Shown here: positions 1-8,471 of the stretch, piece by piece
Layout of the letters: every line of letters starts with the position of its first letter
Numbering within the stretch: the first letter of the stretch is position 1
Origin: JACCWP01 sp963785115
GTDB taxonomy: Bacteria > Actinomycetota > Actinomycetes > Propionibacteriales > Nocardioidaceae
Length of the DNA stretch: 64,000 nucleotides
Assembly (NCBI GenBank): GCA_963785115.1
Contig: CAWATY010000005.1
Span: 62,001 to 126,000 of the forward strand
Direction: 5' to 3'
Program-made: the position numbers and the translations under genes
The notes under the pieces: model-generated
Told to the model about the DNA's origin: nothing
What the model saw: only the letters and a program-made list of their open reading frames with translations
Databases searched by the model: none

Positions 1-1
1 G

Positions 2-154
2 ACGGAGATCATCGCGGTCACCCAGGGCGTGGTCGTGCTCTCCGTGGTCATCGCCTACGAGGTCGTCCGGCGGGCCACCGCCCGAGCCGAGCAGGCCGAG
101 GTGTCCCGCCAGCTGCGACGACGGCGTGGCGCCGACGAGGAGGTCCCCGCATGA
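2..154 (+). CDS. ABC transporter permease, C-terminal fragment (left edge)
   Basis: Only the last 50 codons are in the window; the start lies to the left. The fragment ends with a hydrophobic stretch (rich in V, I, L) followed by an Arg-rich cytoplasmic tail, as at the end of a membrane permease. Its TGA overlaps the ATG of the next permease by four bases (ATGA at 151-154). That neighbour is a BmpD/YufQ-type permease, and such permeases normally come as a YufP/YufQ pair, so this is inferred to be the partner subunit of a nucleoside or simple-sugar importer. The fragment alone is too short to prove the family. Confidence 0.7.
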   Translation, partial: TEIIAVTQGVVVLSVVIAYEVVRRATARAEQAEVSRQLRRRRGADEEVPA

Positions 155-1410
155 GCGTCGTGGTGACGCCGGACGTGGTAGCTCCTGCTCCCGACGACCG
201 CGCGGTCAGCAGGGGTGCGCGACTGTGGTTGTACGCGCTGGCAGGCCTGGTGGCGCTGTCGCTGGTGCGCGTCGTCACCGGCGCCGACGACCTCACGTCG
301 GCCGGCACGATGCGAGCCGCGATCATCGCCGCCATCCCGATCGCGATGGCCGGCCTCGGCGGCCTGTGGTCCGAGCGCGCTGGCGTGGTGAACATCGGGC
401 TCGAGGGAATGATGATCCTCGGCGCCATCGGCGCCGGCTACTACACCTACTACCAGGGGGTGTGGATCGGCCTGCTGGGCGCGATGCTGTTCGGTGCCAT
501 CGGTGGGGTGCTGCACGCGGTGGCGACGGTGGTCTTCGCCGTCGACCAGATCGTCTCCGGCGTGGCGATCAACATCATCGCGGCGGGCGTCGCGGGGTTC
601 CTGGCCGAGGTCTTCTTCGCCGACCTCGAGGGAGGCGGCCCCACGCAGTCGCCGTCGCTCGACCGTCCACCGGCGGTGACCGTGCCCGGCATCGCGGACT
701 GGTCCGGAGACCTGGCGGACAAGGGCTGGTTCTTCGTGTCTGACCTGGCGGGTCTCGTCAACGCGCTGACCGAGAACCTTTCGTACTTCACCATCCTCGC
801 GGTCGTGCTCATCTTCGGCACCGGCTGGCTGCTCTGGCACACGGCCTTCGGGCTGCGGCTGCGCGCGTGCGGCGAGGCGCCGCAGTCGGCCGAGACCCTC
901 GGGGTGAACGTCTACCGCTTCAAGTTCCTCGCGGTGACGATGTCCGGGGTCTTCGCGGGCTTCGCCGGCTGCTTCCTGGTGCTGGTGGCCTCCTCCGGCT
1001 ACGCCAATGGGCAGACCGGCGGGCGGGGCTACATCGGCCTCGCGGCGATGATCTTCGGCAACTGGCGGCCGGGCGGCATGCTCACCGGATCGCTGCTGTT
1101 CGGCTTCACCGAGGGCGCCCGGCTGCGGCAGGGCGGCGAGTCGGTGCACGCGCTGCTGCTGCTCGTCGGTGTGGCGCTCGTGTGCCTGGCCATGTGGCAG
1201 CTGGTCCACGGGCGGCGGATCGCGGCCCTGTTCTCCGCGCTGATCGGCGCCGGCGCGCTGTGGTGGTACCTGTCCACCGACACCGTTCCTGACCCGTTCA
1301 CCGAGATGACGCCGTACGTCACGACGCTGCTGGTGCTGGCGCTGTTCTCGCAGCGACTACGAATGCCGGCGGCCGACGGACTCCCGTACCGGAAGGGTCA
1401 GGCCGGATGA
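151..1410 (+). CDS. ABC transporter permease, nucleoside/simple-sugar type
   Basis: The 419-residue integral membrane protein has about ten hydrophobic segments and the typical signature of branched-chain/ribose-type permeases near residue 70, GLWSERAGVVNIGLEGMM. A second conserved stretch, GRGYIGLAAMIFGNWRP, sits near residue 290. Members of this family (YufQ/BmpD-like) form the inner-membrane channel of nucleoside importers with a lipoprotein receptor and one ATPase. The two neighbouring enzymes downstream act on nucleosides, so nucleoside uptake is the likely role. It overlaps both neighbours by ATGA, a sign of translational coupling. Confidence 0.9.
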   Translation: MSVVVTPDVVAPAPDDRAVSRGARLWLYALAGLVALSLVRVVTGADDLTSAGTMRAAIIAAIPIAMAGLGGLWSERAGVVNIGLEGMMILGAIGAGYYTYYQGVWIGLLGAMLFGAIGGVLHAVATVVFAVDQIVSGVAINIIAAGVAGFLAEVFFADLEGGGPTQSPSLDRPPAVTVPGIADWSGDLADKGWFFVSDLAGLVNALTENLSYFTILAVVLIFGTGWLLWHTAFGLRLRACGEAPQSAETLGVNVYRFKFLAVTMSGVFAGFAGCFLVLVASSGYANGQTGGRGYIGLAAMIFGNWRPGGMLTGSLLFGFTEGARLRQGGESVHALLLLVGVALVCLAMWQLVHGRRIAALFSALIGAGALWWYLSTDTVPDPFTEMTPYVTTLLVLALFSQRLRMPAADGLPYRKGQAG

Positions 1411-1814
1411 CGACGACGGGCCCGGAGGTGGACTGGGACGACCTGCGCGCCCACGCCGTCGCGGCGATGCAGCACGCCTACGCGCCCTACTCGCACTACC
1501 AGGTCGGCGTCGCCGGGCTGGTCGACGACGGCCGGGTCGTGGTCGGCTGCAACGTCGAGAACGCCTCCTACGGTGTCGGTCTGTGCGCCGAGTGCGGCAT
1601 GGTGTCGGCGCTGCACGCGAGCGGCGGCGGCCGGCTGGTGGCGGTGGCATGCGTCGACGCACAGGGCCGGCCGCTGATGCCGTGCGGGCGGTGCCGCCAG
1701 CTGCTGTGGGAGAACGGCGGGCCGCAGTGCCTGGTCGACACCTCGCAGGGGGTGCGTCCCATGACCGAGGTCCTTCCCGACGCGTTCGGTGCGGACGACC
1801 TGGACCGGGCGTGA
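1407..1814 (+). CDS. cdd: cytidine deaminase
   Basis: This 135-residue protein has the length of a tetrameric cytidine deaminase. The zinc site is visible as CAECG around residue 59, carrying the catalytic Glu, and PCGRC near residue 92; the substrate stretch NVENASYG precedes them. It converts cytidine and deoxycytidine to uridine and deoxyuridine in the cytosol, feeding the thymidine phosphorylase two genes down. The start overlaps the upstream permease (ATGA) and the stop overlaps a GTG start of the P450 (GTGA), so it sits inside one operon. Confidence 0.97.
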   Translation: MTTTGPEVDWDDLRAHAVAAMQHAYAPYSHYQVGVAGLVDDGRVVVGCNVENASYGVGLCAECGMVSALHASGGGRLVAVACVDAQGRPLMPCGRCRQLLWENGGPQCLVDTSQGVRPMTEVLPDAFGADDLDRA

Positions 1815-3049
1815 CCACGGCCACCGGCCCGTCGACCGCCCCCGTCAGCGAGCTCGACCTGTCCGACCCGGGGTTCGTCGCCGACCCCTACCCCGAGCTC
1901 GCCCGGCTGCGGGCGGCCGGCCCGGTGGTGCGGCACGGGCCGAGCGGGATGCTGCTGGCCACCACGCACGCGGCGGTGTCCCAGGTGCTGCGGCACCGCT
2001 CGCTCGGCCGGATCTGGCGCGCCCGCGAGCCGGCGGAAACGTACGAGCCGTTCAACACCCTGCACCGCAACCAGATGATGGAGAACGAGCCGCCCGCGCA
2101 CACTCGGCTGCGCCGACTGGTCGCGGGTGGGTTCGCCCGTGGGCACGTGGAGCGGATGCGACCTCGGATCGAGGCGGTCGCCGACGAGCTGCTGGATGCG
2201 CTGGCGGCGCAGCCCGGCCCGGTCGACCTGGTCGCCGGCTACGCCGAGCCGCTGCCGGTGGCGGTGATCGCCGACCTGCTCGGCGTGCCCGCAGCCGACC
2301 GGGGCCTGCTGCGGGACTGGTCGCAGGCGATCGTGCGGATGTACGAGTACGACCGCGACGCCGAGCTGGAACGGGCGGCACTGGAGGCGAGCACCGAGTT
2401 CGCCGCGTACGTCCGGGAGCTGGTCGAGGCCCGGCGCGACCACCCCGGCGACGACCTGCTCACCGACCTGATCGCGGCCCGCGACGGTGCAGGAGACGAC
2501 GACAAGAGGCGGCTCAATGACGACGAGCTCGTCGCGTCGGTCGTGCTGCTGCTGAACGCGGGGCACGAGGCCTCCGTGAACACCTTCGGCAACGGGGTGG
2601 TGTCGTTGCTGCGGAACCGCGCCGAGCTGCACCGGGTGGCGTCGGGAGCGGTGCCGGTGCCCGTCGCGGTCGAGGAGCTGCTTCGGCACGACGCGCCGTT
2701 GCAGCTGTTCGAGCGCACCGCCGTCGCCGACGCCGAGGTGGCAGGCGTGCCGCTGCCCGCCGGTGGGAAGGTCGCGGTGCTGCTCGGCTCGGCCAACCGC
2801 GACCCGCAGGTGTTCGCCGACGCCGACCGCTTCGACGCCGGTCGAGACCCCAACCCGCACGTGGGCTTCGGCATGGGCGTGCACTTCTGCCTCGGTGCGC
2901 CGCTTGCGCGGCTCGAGCTGGCGATCACGGTGCAGCGGCTGCTGGCGCGATGGCCCGACGCCGCGCTGGTGGGCGCGCCGGTGCGCCGGCCAACGTTCGT
3001 GCTTCGGGGCTACCGCGAGATCCAGGTCGAGCTGGGAGACGCAGCGTGA
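1811..3049 (+). CDS. cytochrome P450
   Basis: The 412-residue soluble bacterial P450 starts at GTG 1811, which overlaps the cdd stop; a longer reading frame upstream is only a shadow of cdd. The heme-ligand motif FGMGVHFCLG places the cysteine at residue 360, and the ExxR pair is seen in VEELLRH. The I-helix reads AGHEAS at residues 250-255, so the usual oxygen-activating Thr is replaced by Ala with Ser next to it. It is sandwiched between cytidine deaminase and thymidine phosphorylase with four-base overlaps on both sides, suggesting a substrate connected to nucleosides, but nothing in the sequence names it. No ferredoxin is adjacent. Confidence 0.95.
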   Translation: MTTATGPSTAPVSELDLSDPGFVADPYPELARLRAAGPVVRHGPSGMLLATTHAAVSQVLRHRSLGRIWRAREPAETYEPFNTLHRNQMMENEPPAHTRLRRLVAGGFARGHVERMRPRIEAVADELLDALAAQPGPVDLVAGYAEPLPVAVIADLLGVPAADRGLLRDWSQAIVRMYEYDRDAELERAALEASTEFAAYVRELVEARRDHPGDDLLTDLIAARDGAGDDDKRRLNDDELVASVVLLLNAGHEASVNTFGNGVVSLLRNRAELHRVASGAVPVPVAVEELLRHDAPLQLFERTAVADAEVAGVPLPAGGKVAVLLGSANRDPQVFADADRFDAGRDPNPHVGFGMGVHFCLGAPLARLELAITVQRLLARWPDAALVGAPVRRPTFVLRGYREIQVELGDAA

Positions 3050-4326
3050 GCGAGGGACACGACGCGGTCGACGTCATCCGCACCAAGCGGGACGGTGGAC
3101 GCCTCGACGACGGGCAGATCGACTGGGTGATCGACGCGTACACCCGGGGCGTGGTGGCCGACGAGCAGATGGCGGCGCTGGCGATGGCCATCCTGCTCAA
3201 CGGCATGGACCGCAGCGAGGTGTCGCGGTGGACCGCGGCGATGATCGCGAGCGGCGAGCGGATGGACTTCTCGGGGTTGTCCCGGCCGACCAGCGACAAG
3301 CACTCGACCGGCGGTGTCGGCGACAAGATCACGCTGCCGCTGGCGCCACTCGTGGCGGCCTGTGGGGTCGCCGTGCCGCAGCTGTCCGGCCGCGGCCTCG
3401 GCCACACCGGCGGCACGCTGGACAAGCTGGAGTCGGTGCCGGGCTGGCGGGCGTCGCTGAGCAACGACGAGATGATGGCCCAGCTCGAGGACGTGGGCGC
3501 CGTCGTGTGCGCTGCCGGATCAGGGTTGGCGCCAGCGGACAAGAAGCTCTACGCGCTGCGCGACGTCACCGGCACGGTCGAGTCGATCCCGCTGATCGCG
3601 AGCTCGATCATGAGCAAGAAGATCGCCGAGGGCACCGGCGCCCTGGTGCTCGACGTCAAGGTCGGCTCCGGGGCGTTCATGAAGGAGCTGGACACGGCGC
3701 GTGAGCTGGCCGAGACGATGGTGGCGCTGGGCGACGACGCCGGGCTGCGGACGGTGGCGCTGCTCACCGACATGGCCACCCCGCTCGGGCTCACCGCCGG
3801 CAACGCGCTCGAGGTGCGGGAGTCGGTGGAGGTGCTGGCGGGCGGAGGCCCCCCGGACGTGGTCGAGCTGACGCTGGCCCTGGCCCGCGAGATGCTCGCG
3901 GCGGCTGGCGTCGACGACGTGGATCCCGCCGACCGGCTGGCCGACGGGTCGGCGATGGACGCGTGGCGGCGGATGATCGCCGCGCAGGACGGCGACCCGG
4001 ACGCCGACCTGCCGTGGGCGGCGGAGACCCAGGACGTGGTGGCGGACGCCGACGGGGTGCTCGAGCGGCTGGACGCGCTGGCCGTCGGCGTCGCCGCCTG
4101 GCGGCTGGGTGCGGGCCGGGCCCGGCAGGGCGAGCCGGTACAGGCGGGGGCGGGCGTGGTGCTGCACGCCAAGCCCGGCGACACCGTGCGGTCCGGCCAG
4201 CCGCTGCTCACCCTGCACACCGACACCCCGGAGCGCTTCGACCGCGCCCTGGCCGCCCTCGACGACGCGTGGGACATCGGCACCGTGCCGACTGGTCGCG
4301 ACCTCCTGCTGGACCGGGTGGGCTGA
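3046..4326 (+). CDS. deoA: thymidine phosphorylase
   Basis: This 426-residue enzyme splits thymidine or deoxyuridine with phosphate into the base and deoxyribose-1-phosphate. The family signature SGRGLGHTGGTLDKLES is present near residue 122, preceded by the phosphate-site stretch KHSTGGVGDKI, and the Lys-rich SSIMSKKIAEG follows. The C-terminal pyrimidine phosphorylase domain ends the protein. The start chosen is GTG 3046, which overlaps the P450 stop (GTGA) and gives the N terminus expected for the family (VDVIRTKRDGG). It is the last gene of the nucleoside operon; a convergent sigma-factor gene follows after 21 bases. Confidence 0.97.
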   Translation: MSEGHDAVDVIRTKRDGGRLDDGQIDWVIDAYTRGVVADEQMAALAMAILLNGMDRSEVSRWTAAMIASGERMDFSGLSRPTSDKHSTGGVGDKITLPLAPLVAACGVAVPQLSGRGLGHTGGTLDKLESVPGWRASLSNDEMMAQLEDVGAVVCAAGSGLAPADKKLYALRDVTGTVESIPLIASSIMSKKIAEGTGALVLDVKVGSGAFMKELDTARELAETMVALGDDAGLRTVALLTDMATPLGLTAGNALEVRESVEVLAGGGPPDVVELTLALAREMLAAAGVDDVDPADRLADGSAMDAWRRMIAAQDGDPDADLPWAAETQDVVADADGVLERLDALAVGVAAWRLGAGRARQGEPVQAGAGVVLHAKPGDTVRSGQPLLTLHTDTPERFDRALAALDDAWDIGTVPTGRDLLLDRVG

Positions 4327-4347
4327 CCGGCGCGGGCGCCTCCTGAC

Positions 4348-4914
4348 CTACTCCTCGTGCACGCTGAGCAGTGGTCGCAGCCGGACCCGGGCGTCGTGGA
4401 TGCGTGACTTGACGGTGCTCACCGGGAGGTCGAGCAGCTCGGCGATCTCGGCGTACGGGAGCTGGCTCACGTCGCGCAGCACGACCGGCTCCACCAGCAG
4501 CGCGTGGTCGGCCTCCAGCTCCTCCAGCGCGTCCAGCAGGTCGAGCCGGCTGCCCGCGATCACGCTGGTCGTCCGTGGGTCGACGTGCTCGGGCAGCTCG
4601 GCGACGGCGCTCTCGGCGAAGCGGCGCCTCAGCCGGCGGTAGGTGCTGCGGGCGCTGTTGGCCGCCACCGCGTGCAGCCAGCTGGTGAAGGCGCTGCGGC
4701 CCTCGAACCGGTCGATCCGGCGCGACACGTTGAGCAGCGTGTCCTGGCAGGCCTCCTCGGCGTCCTCCGGGCAGAGCAGCATCCGCTGGCAGATCCGCAG
4801 CACGCGGGGGCGTACCGCGAGCAGCAGCGCATCGAGCGCTGCGGCGTCACCGCCGGCCGCGCGGCGGGCGAGCGCGTCGAGGTCGGTTCCCTCGGCAGTG
4901 TCGTCGGTGGAGAT
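4348..4914 (-). CDS. RNA polymerase sigma-70 family (ECF-like) sigma factor, probable ATC start
   Basis: About 188 residues with sigma region 2 (PEDAEEACQDTLLNVSRRID, then FTSWLHAVAAN) and region 4 (LPYAEIAELLDLPVSTVKSR, a helix-turn-helix). It should direct RNA polymerase to a small regulon. The reading frame contains no ATG, GTG or TTG early enough to keep region 2 intact. The best candidate is ATC at 4914, five bases after a strong AGGGGG ribosome site, so the start is an inference. It is divergent from a Ser/Thr kinase 63 bases away. No anti-sigma gene is adjacent, so the kinase may be part of its control. Confidence 0.85.
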   Translation of the reverse strand: MSTDDTAEGTDLDALARRAAGGDAAALDALLLAVRPRVLRICQRMLLCPEDAEEACQDTLLNVSRRIDRFEGRSAFTSWLHAVAANSARSTYRRLRRRFAESAVAELPEHVDPRTTSVIAGSRLDLLDALEELEADHALLVEPVVLRDVSQLPYAEIAELLDLPVSTVKSRIHDARVRLRPLLSVHEE

Positions 4915-4977
4915 GGCGTCCCCCTGCTGCGGAGTGCGGCTGCGTGTCGTGACCGGGCGTCCGGGCAGAATGATGCC

Positions 4978-6426
4978 GTGTCGCTCCCGGATCGGCTCGG
5001 TCGGCTGCGCCGGGTATCCCGTCTGGGGGCCGGCGGCTTCGCGACGGTCTGGCTCTACCGGGACGAGGACCTCGACTCCCCGGTGGCCGTGAAGGCGCTG
5101 GCGGACAACTGGGCGCAGCGCCTCGACGTGCGCGAGCGCTTCCTCGAGGAGGCGCGGATCCTGCGCCGGGCCGACTCCGACCACGTCGTACGGGTCTACG
5201 ACCTGGGAGAGACCGACGACGGCACGCCGTACTTCGTCATGAGCTATGCCGACGCGGGGACGGTCGCCGACCTGCTGCACTCGGCGCCGCTGCCGCTGGC
5301 GCAGGTGTCCGACCTCGTCGGGCAGGCCGCGCAGGGGCTGGAGGTGCTGCACCGGGTGGGGGTCGTGCACCGCGACGTGAAGCCGCAGAACCTGTTGCTG
5401 AAGGCCGGCTCCGACGGCGAGGTGCGGTTGATGGTTGCCGACCTCGGGGTGGCCAAGGCGCTGCTGCACGCGAGCGGCATCACCCAGGTGGTGGGCACGC
5501 CGGCGTACATGGCGCCGGAGCAGGCCGCGCCCGGAGCGGGCGTCGACGTGCGCGCCGACGTGCACGCGCTGGGCGCCGTCGCCTACCACCTGCTGACCGG
5601 ACGGCCGCCACGCGAGGGCGGGCTCGCGTCGTTGCTGGACTCGTCGGTTCCGCCCCCCGCCTCGACGCACGCGCCGGGGATCGACCCGGCGGTCGACCGG
5701 GTGCTGAGTCGTGCGCTCGCGCCCGACCCCGACGGCCGCTGGCCCGACGTGGCGATGTTCGCCGGGGCGCTGCGGGCGGTGGCGACCGGAGCGGCCGAGG
5801 TGCCGACGCTGCCGCCCACCCCCGAGACCGCGGCACCGACCGGCCGAACGGGTCGTGGAGATGGCCGCTGGTTGCTGCGCAACCGGGCGGTGGCCGCGGG
5901 GGCAGCCGTCGCGGTGCTGGTGGTCGCGACGGTGCTGGGCGTCGTGTGGATGGACGACGGCCCGGGTGCGTCGTCGGCCGGCGAGCCGGGCTCGTCGACG
6001 ACCTCGTCGAGCGACGAAGGCATCGGCCTGCCGCCGCCGTGGTTCGAGGCGCTGGTACCCGTGGGTTCTCTCACCGAGTACCGCAACCTCCCCCGTGAGG
6101 AGTTCCTGCGGGTGTCGACCGAGAGCCGGCCCGACCCGGCACGGCTGCTGGCCCGTGCCGAGCTGAAGCGGGTGGCGGTCGCCCCGGGGTTCGTCCGGGT
6201 GGGATTCCGGGCGCTGGAGTCCGGCGAGCTCGGTGACTTCGCCGCGGGCTGGGAGATCCGCTACCGCTACCTCGACGATGACCAGCACCGGGAGATGCGG
6301 CAGTGGTTCCTCGGCGCCCCCGGCAGCCTGGCCGGGACGGTGTTGTTCAGCTCGCCGCTCCGGTACGTCTCCGATGCGCCCGCAGTGCTCGCCGACGGCC
6401 GCGACTCCCTCGCCGCCCTCAGCTGA
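4978..6426 (+). CDS. membrane Ser/Thr protein kinase
   Basis: The 482-residue protein has an N-terminal Hanks-type kinase domain (about residues 10-275): glycine loop GAGGFATVW, VAVK lysine, catalytic loop HRDVKPQNLL and GTPAYMAPEQ. The magnesium motif reads DLG rather than DFG. A single membrane segment lies near residues 301-324, followed by an extracellular tail of about 155 residues without a recognised domain, so the kinase faces the cytosol. GTG 4978 is preceded at six bases by CAGAAT, a likely -10 for a leaderless message. It shares a 63-base divergent region with the sigma factor. Confidence 0.95.
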   Translation: MSLPDRLGRLRRVSRLGAGGFATVWLYRDEDLDSPVAVKALADNWAQRLDVRERFLEEARILRRADSDHVVRVYDLGETDDGTPYFVMSYADAGTVADLLHSAPLPLAQVSDLVGQAAQGLEVLHRVGVVHRDVKPQNLLLKAGSDGEVRLMVADLGVAKALLHASGITQVVGTPAYMAPEQAAPGAGVDVRADVHALGAVAYHLLTGRPPREGGLASLLDSSVPPPASTHAPGIDPAVDRVLSRALAPDPDGRWPDVAMFAGALRAVATGAAEVPTLPPTPETAAPTGRTGRGDGRWLLRNRAVAAGAAVAVLVVATVLGVVWMDDGPGASSAGEPGSSTTSSSDEGIGLPPPWFEALVPVGSLTEYRNLPREEFLRVSTESRPDPARLLARAELKRVAVAPGFVRVGFRALESGELGDFAAGWEIRYRYLDDDQHREMRQWFLGAPGSLAGTVLFSSPLRYVSDAPAVLADGRDSLAALS

Positions 6427-6427
6427 G

Positions 6428-6445
6428 GTGGTTCCGCGGAACCAC
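6428..6445. repeat. 18-bp perfect palindrome GTGGTTCCG/CGGAACCAC
   Basis: A perfect inverted repeat begins two bases after the kinase stop codon. Its core TTCCGCGGAA recurs at 18461-18480 (twice, back to back), 36290-36299 and 40508-40517, always between genes. It could be a protein-binding site or part of a terminator; the sequence does not decide. Confidence 0.8.
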
Positions 6446-6477
6446 TGTCGGCGCGAATGTCTCGCGAGATGTCGCGC

Positions 6478-6508
6478 ATTGCGCGATCAGGTGCGCTGAT
6501 GGCGCAAT
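6478..6508. terminator. hairpin between convergent genes
   Basis: ATTGCGC at 6478-6484 pairs with GCGCAAT at 6502-6508, then after one G-G mismatch ATCAG pairs with CTGAT, leaving a five-base loop. The hairpin sits between the ends of the kinase (+) and the MaoC gene (-). It has no T-run, which is common for actinobacterial terminators. Nearby TCTCGCGAGA (6460-6469) is another small palindrome. Confidence 0.6.
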
Positions 6509-6527
6509 CGGCGGCATCTCGTTGATC

Positions 6528-6989
6528 TCAGGCGGGGACGAGCAGCACCAGGGTCTCGGCGACGCAGGCCGGGCGCGACTCGTCCTCCGCCTCGACGGTC
6601 CAGGCCACGGTGACGCGTACGCCTGCAGGGGTCTCCGCGGCGGCGGCCACGACGCCACGGGCCCTGATCCGCGAGCCGACCCGCAGCGGCTGGGGGAAGC
6701 GGACCTTGTCGGTGCCGTAGTTGATCTTGGCGCTGCACCCGCGGTAGTCGACCAGGTCGGCGGCCAGCATCGGCACCAGCGCCAGGGTCAGGTAGCCGTG
6801 CGCGATCGTGCCGCCGAACGGGCCGGCGGCGGCGCGCTCGCGGTCGACGTGGATCCACTGGTGGTCGTCGGTCGCGTCGGCGAAGGCGTCGACCCGCGCC
6901 TGGTCGACCACCACCCACTCACCCGGCCCGAGCTCGTCGCCGACCGCCGCGAGCAGGTCGGTGGGCCGTTCGAAGACCCGCGGGCTCAC
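6528..6989 (-). CDS. MaoC-like (R)-specific enoyl-CoA hydratase (HtdZ/Rv0130-like)
   Basis: The 153-residue hot-dog-fold protein carries the hydratase motif FADATDDHQWIHVDRERA with the catalytic Asp and His, then GPFGGTIAHGYLTLAL. It closely resembles mycobacterial Rv0130 in length and motif spacing, an enzyme hydrating 2-enoyl-CoA to (R)-3-hydroxyacyl-CoA. The GTG start at 6989 overlaps the stop of the upstream cation transporter (GTGA); a longer reading frame upstream is only a shadow of that gene. The pairing with a metal transporter has no obvious biochemical reason. Confidence 0.93.
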   Translation of the reverse strand: MSPRVFERPTDLLAAVGDELGPGEWVVVDQARVDAFADATDDHQWIHVDRERAAAGPFGGTIAHGYLTLALVPMLAADLVDYRGCSAKINYGTDKVRFPQPLRVGSRIRARGVVAAAAETPAGVRVTVAWTVEAEDESRPACVAETLVLLVPA

Positions 6990-7903
6990 GGCTCCCGCCG
7001 GACGTCCGGCTCGAGGTAGATCACCCGGGCCACCGGCTCCGCCTCGCGCACCCGCGCCTCCGCGGCGTCGATCACCCGGCACACGTCGGCTGCTGACGCC
7101 GAGACGTCGACCTCGATCTTGGCCGCCACCAGCAGCTCCTCGGGGCCCAGGTGCTGGGTGCGCATGTGGATCACCGAGCCGATGCCCTCGGTGCCGGTCA
7201 GCGCCGCCTCGATCCGCCGGACCGCCTCGGGCGTCGCGCCCTCGCCGAGCAGCAGCGAGCGCATCTCGACCGCCAGCACCGCGGAGATGAGCACCAGCAG
7301 CAGGCCGATCATCGCGGTGCCGGCGGCGTCCCAGCGGCCGTCGTCGGTGGCCAGCGTCATCGACACGCCGAACAACGCGAAGACCAGCCCGAGCAGGGCG
7401 CCGAGGTCCTCGAGCAGCACGATCGGCAGCTCGGGCGCCTTCGCCCGGCGCACGAACTCCACCCACGAGTGCGTGCCCCGCACGTGGTTCGACTCGACGA
7501 TCGCGGTACGGAACGAGAACGACTCCAGCACGATCGCGACGAGGAGCACCACGACCGGGACCCACTGCCACGAGTCGATCGGCTCCGGGTGGCTCCACTT
7601 GTGCCACCCCTCGTACAGCGCGAAGACGCCACCGAGGCTGAACAGCACGATCGAGACGATGAACGCGTAGAGGTAGCGCTCGCGGCCGTAGCCGAACGGG
7701 TGCTTCGGTGTCGCCTCGCGGCGGGCGGCCCGGCCACCGAGCAGCAGCAGCGCCTGGTTGCCCGAGTCGGCGAGTGAGTGGATCGACTCCGCGAGCATCG
7801 ACGACGAGTGGGTGAGCAGGTACGCGACGAACTTGGTGACCGCGATGCCGAGGTTCGCGAGCAACGCCGCGACGATCGCCTTGGTGCCACCCTCGGTCGC
7901 CAC
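6986..7903 (-). CDS. cation diffusion facilitator (CDF) family transporter
   Basis: About 305 residues with the CDF core: TEGGTKAIVAALLANLGIA, then SSMLAESIHSLADSGNQ holding the metal-site Asp, PFGYGRERYLYAF, and a C-terminal cytosolic domain near residues 215-300. These transporters export divalent metals such as Zn or Mn in exchange for protons. I chose GTG 7903 because TAGGGT lies seven bases upstream, the usual spacing for leaderless genes in this window, and homologues begin at this point. ATG 7945 would add 14 Arg-rich residues. Confidence 0.92.
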   Translation of the reverse strand: MATEGGTKAIVAALLANLGIAVTKFVAYLLTHSSSMLAESIHSLADSGNQALLLLGGRAARREATPKHPFGYGRERYLYAFIVSIVLFSLGGVFALYEGWHKWSHPEPIDSWQWVPVVVLLVAIVLESFSFRTAIVESNHVRGTHSWVEFVRRAKAPELPIVLLEDLGALLGLVFALFGVSMTLATDDGRWDAAGTAMIGLLLVLISAVLAVEMRSLLLGEGATPEAVRRIEAALTGTEGIGSVIHMRTQHLGPEELLVAAKIEVDVSASAADVCRVIDAAEARVREAEPVARVIYLEPDVRREP

Positions 7904-8035
7904 CCGCAGAACCCTAGCCAGGCGCGGGCGGGGTCTTGACGCCATCCCCGGCCGGGGCGATCGTGGAATCCGACGAATGCCCTAAATAGTGCATTTCGTC
8001 CCAGGTATCGGGTCTCGAGGGGAAGGACCAGCGCC

Positions 8036-8458
8036 GTGGCGTGTGGATCGACGTATCTGTGGCGGGGCAAGTGCACCTGGTTCTGTTGCGGCGCCGGGTG
8101 GGGACCGTGCAGCAGCACCGGGACCGGTGCGTGCGGCACCTGCCAGTCCGCCCAGAACATGGGGGCCTGGCCCTACACCTCCCAGGCGTGCTGGGACATC
8201 ACCCGCCCCGACCTGTGCGGCGAGAACCTGCCCTACCGGGGGTGCGGTTCGGTGATGAACGTCCAGCACCAGTGCACCGGTGCGGCGGTCTGCATCACGA
8301 TCGCCGACTGCGGCCCGCGCACGCACAGCTTCTGCGGCGCCGAGTCGTGCTGCGACGGCGAGTGCCGCACCAACCACGTCATCGACCTGACGCCTGCGGC
8401 CTTCTCGGCCATCGGCGATCTGGGCTCCGGGCACCTGCCCGCGTGGGTCTACGAGTGA
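8036..8458 (+). CDS. Cys-rich double-psi beta-barrel (RlpA/barwin-like) protein
   Basis: The 140-residue protein has 17 cysteines, including CC pairs at 17-18 and 105-106, spread over its length. The C-terminal part (about 50-140) looks like a double-psi barrel as in RlpA, barwin and expansins: ACWDIT, CGSVMNVQ, then ITIADCGP and HVIDLTPAAFSAIGDLGSG. So many cysteines suggest disulfides made outside the cytosol, yet no signal peptide is encoded and no start lies upstream in frame. GTG 8036 follows an AAGGA ribosome site. Next come a Tat-signal protein and a MauE-like membrane protein, so export together with the Tat partner is possible. Function unknown. Confidence 0.8.
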   Translation: MACGSTYLWRGKCTWFCCGAGWGPCSSTGTGACGTCQSAQNMGAWPYTSQACWDITRPDLCGENLPYRGCGSVMNVQHQCTGAAVCITIADCGPRTHSFCGAESCCDGECRTNHVIDLTPAAFSAIGDLGSGHLPAWVYE

Positions 8459-8471
8459 GGAGGGGGACACG

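Noticed and set aside
6986..7945. ATG 7945 as start of the cation transporter.
   Set aside because: It would add a short Arg-rich stretch over the TAGGGT promoter element; GTG 7903 fits both homologues and leaderless spacing. Not excluded.
8036..8458. The Cys-rich protein as a methylamine dehydrogenase light chain, since a MauE-like gene is near.
   Set aside because: Length and Cys count are similar, but the C-terminal part reads as a double-psi barrel, the tryptophan pair setting does not match, and no heavy chain or other mau genes are present.
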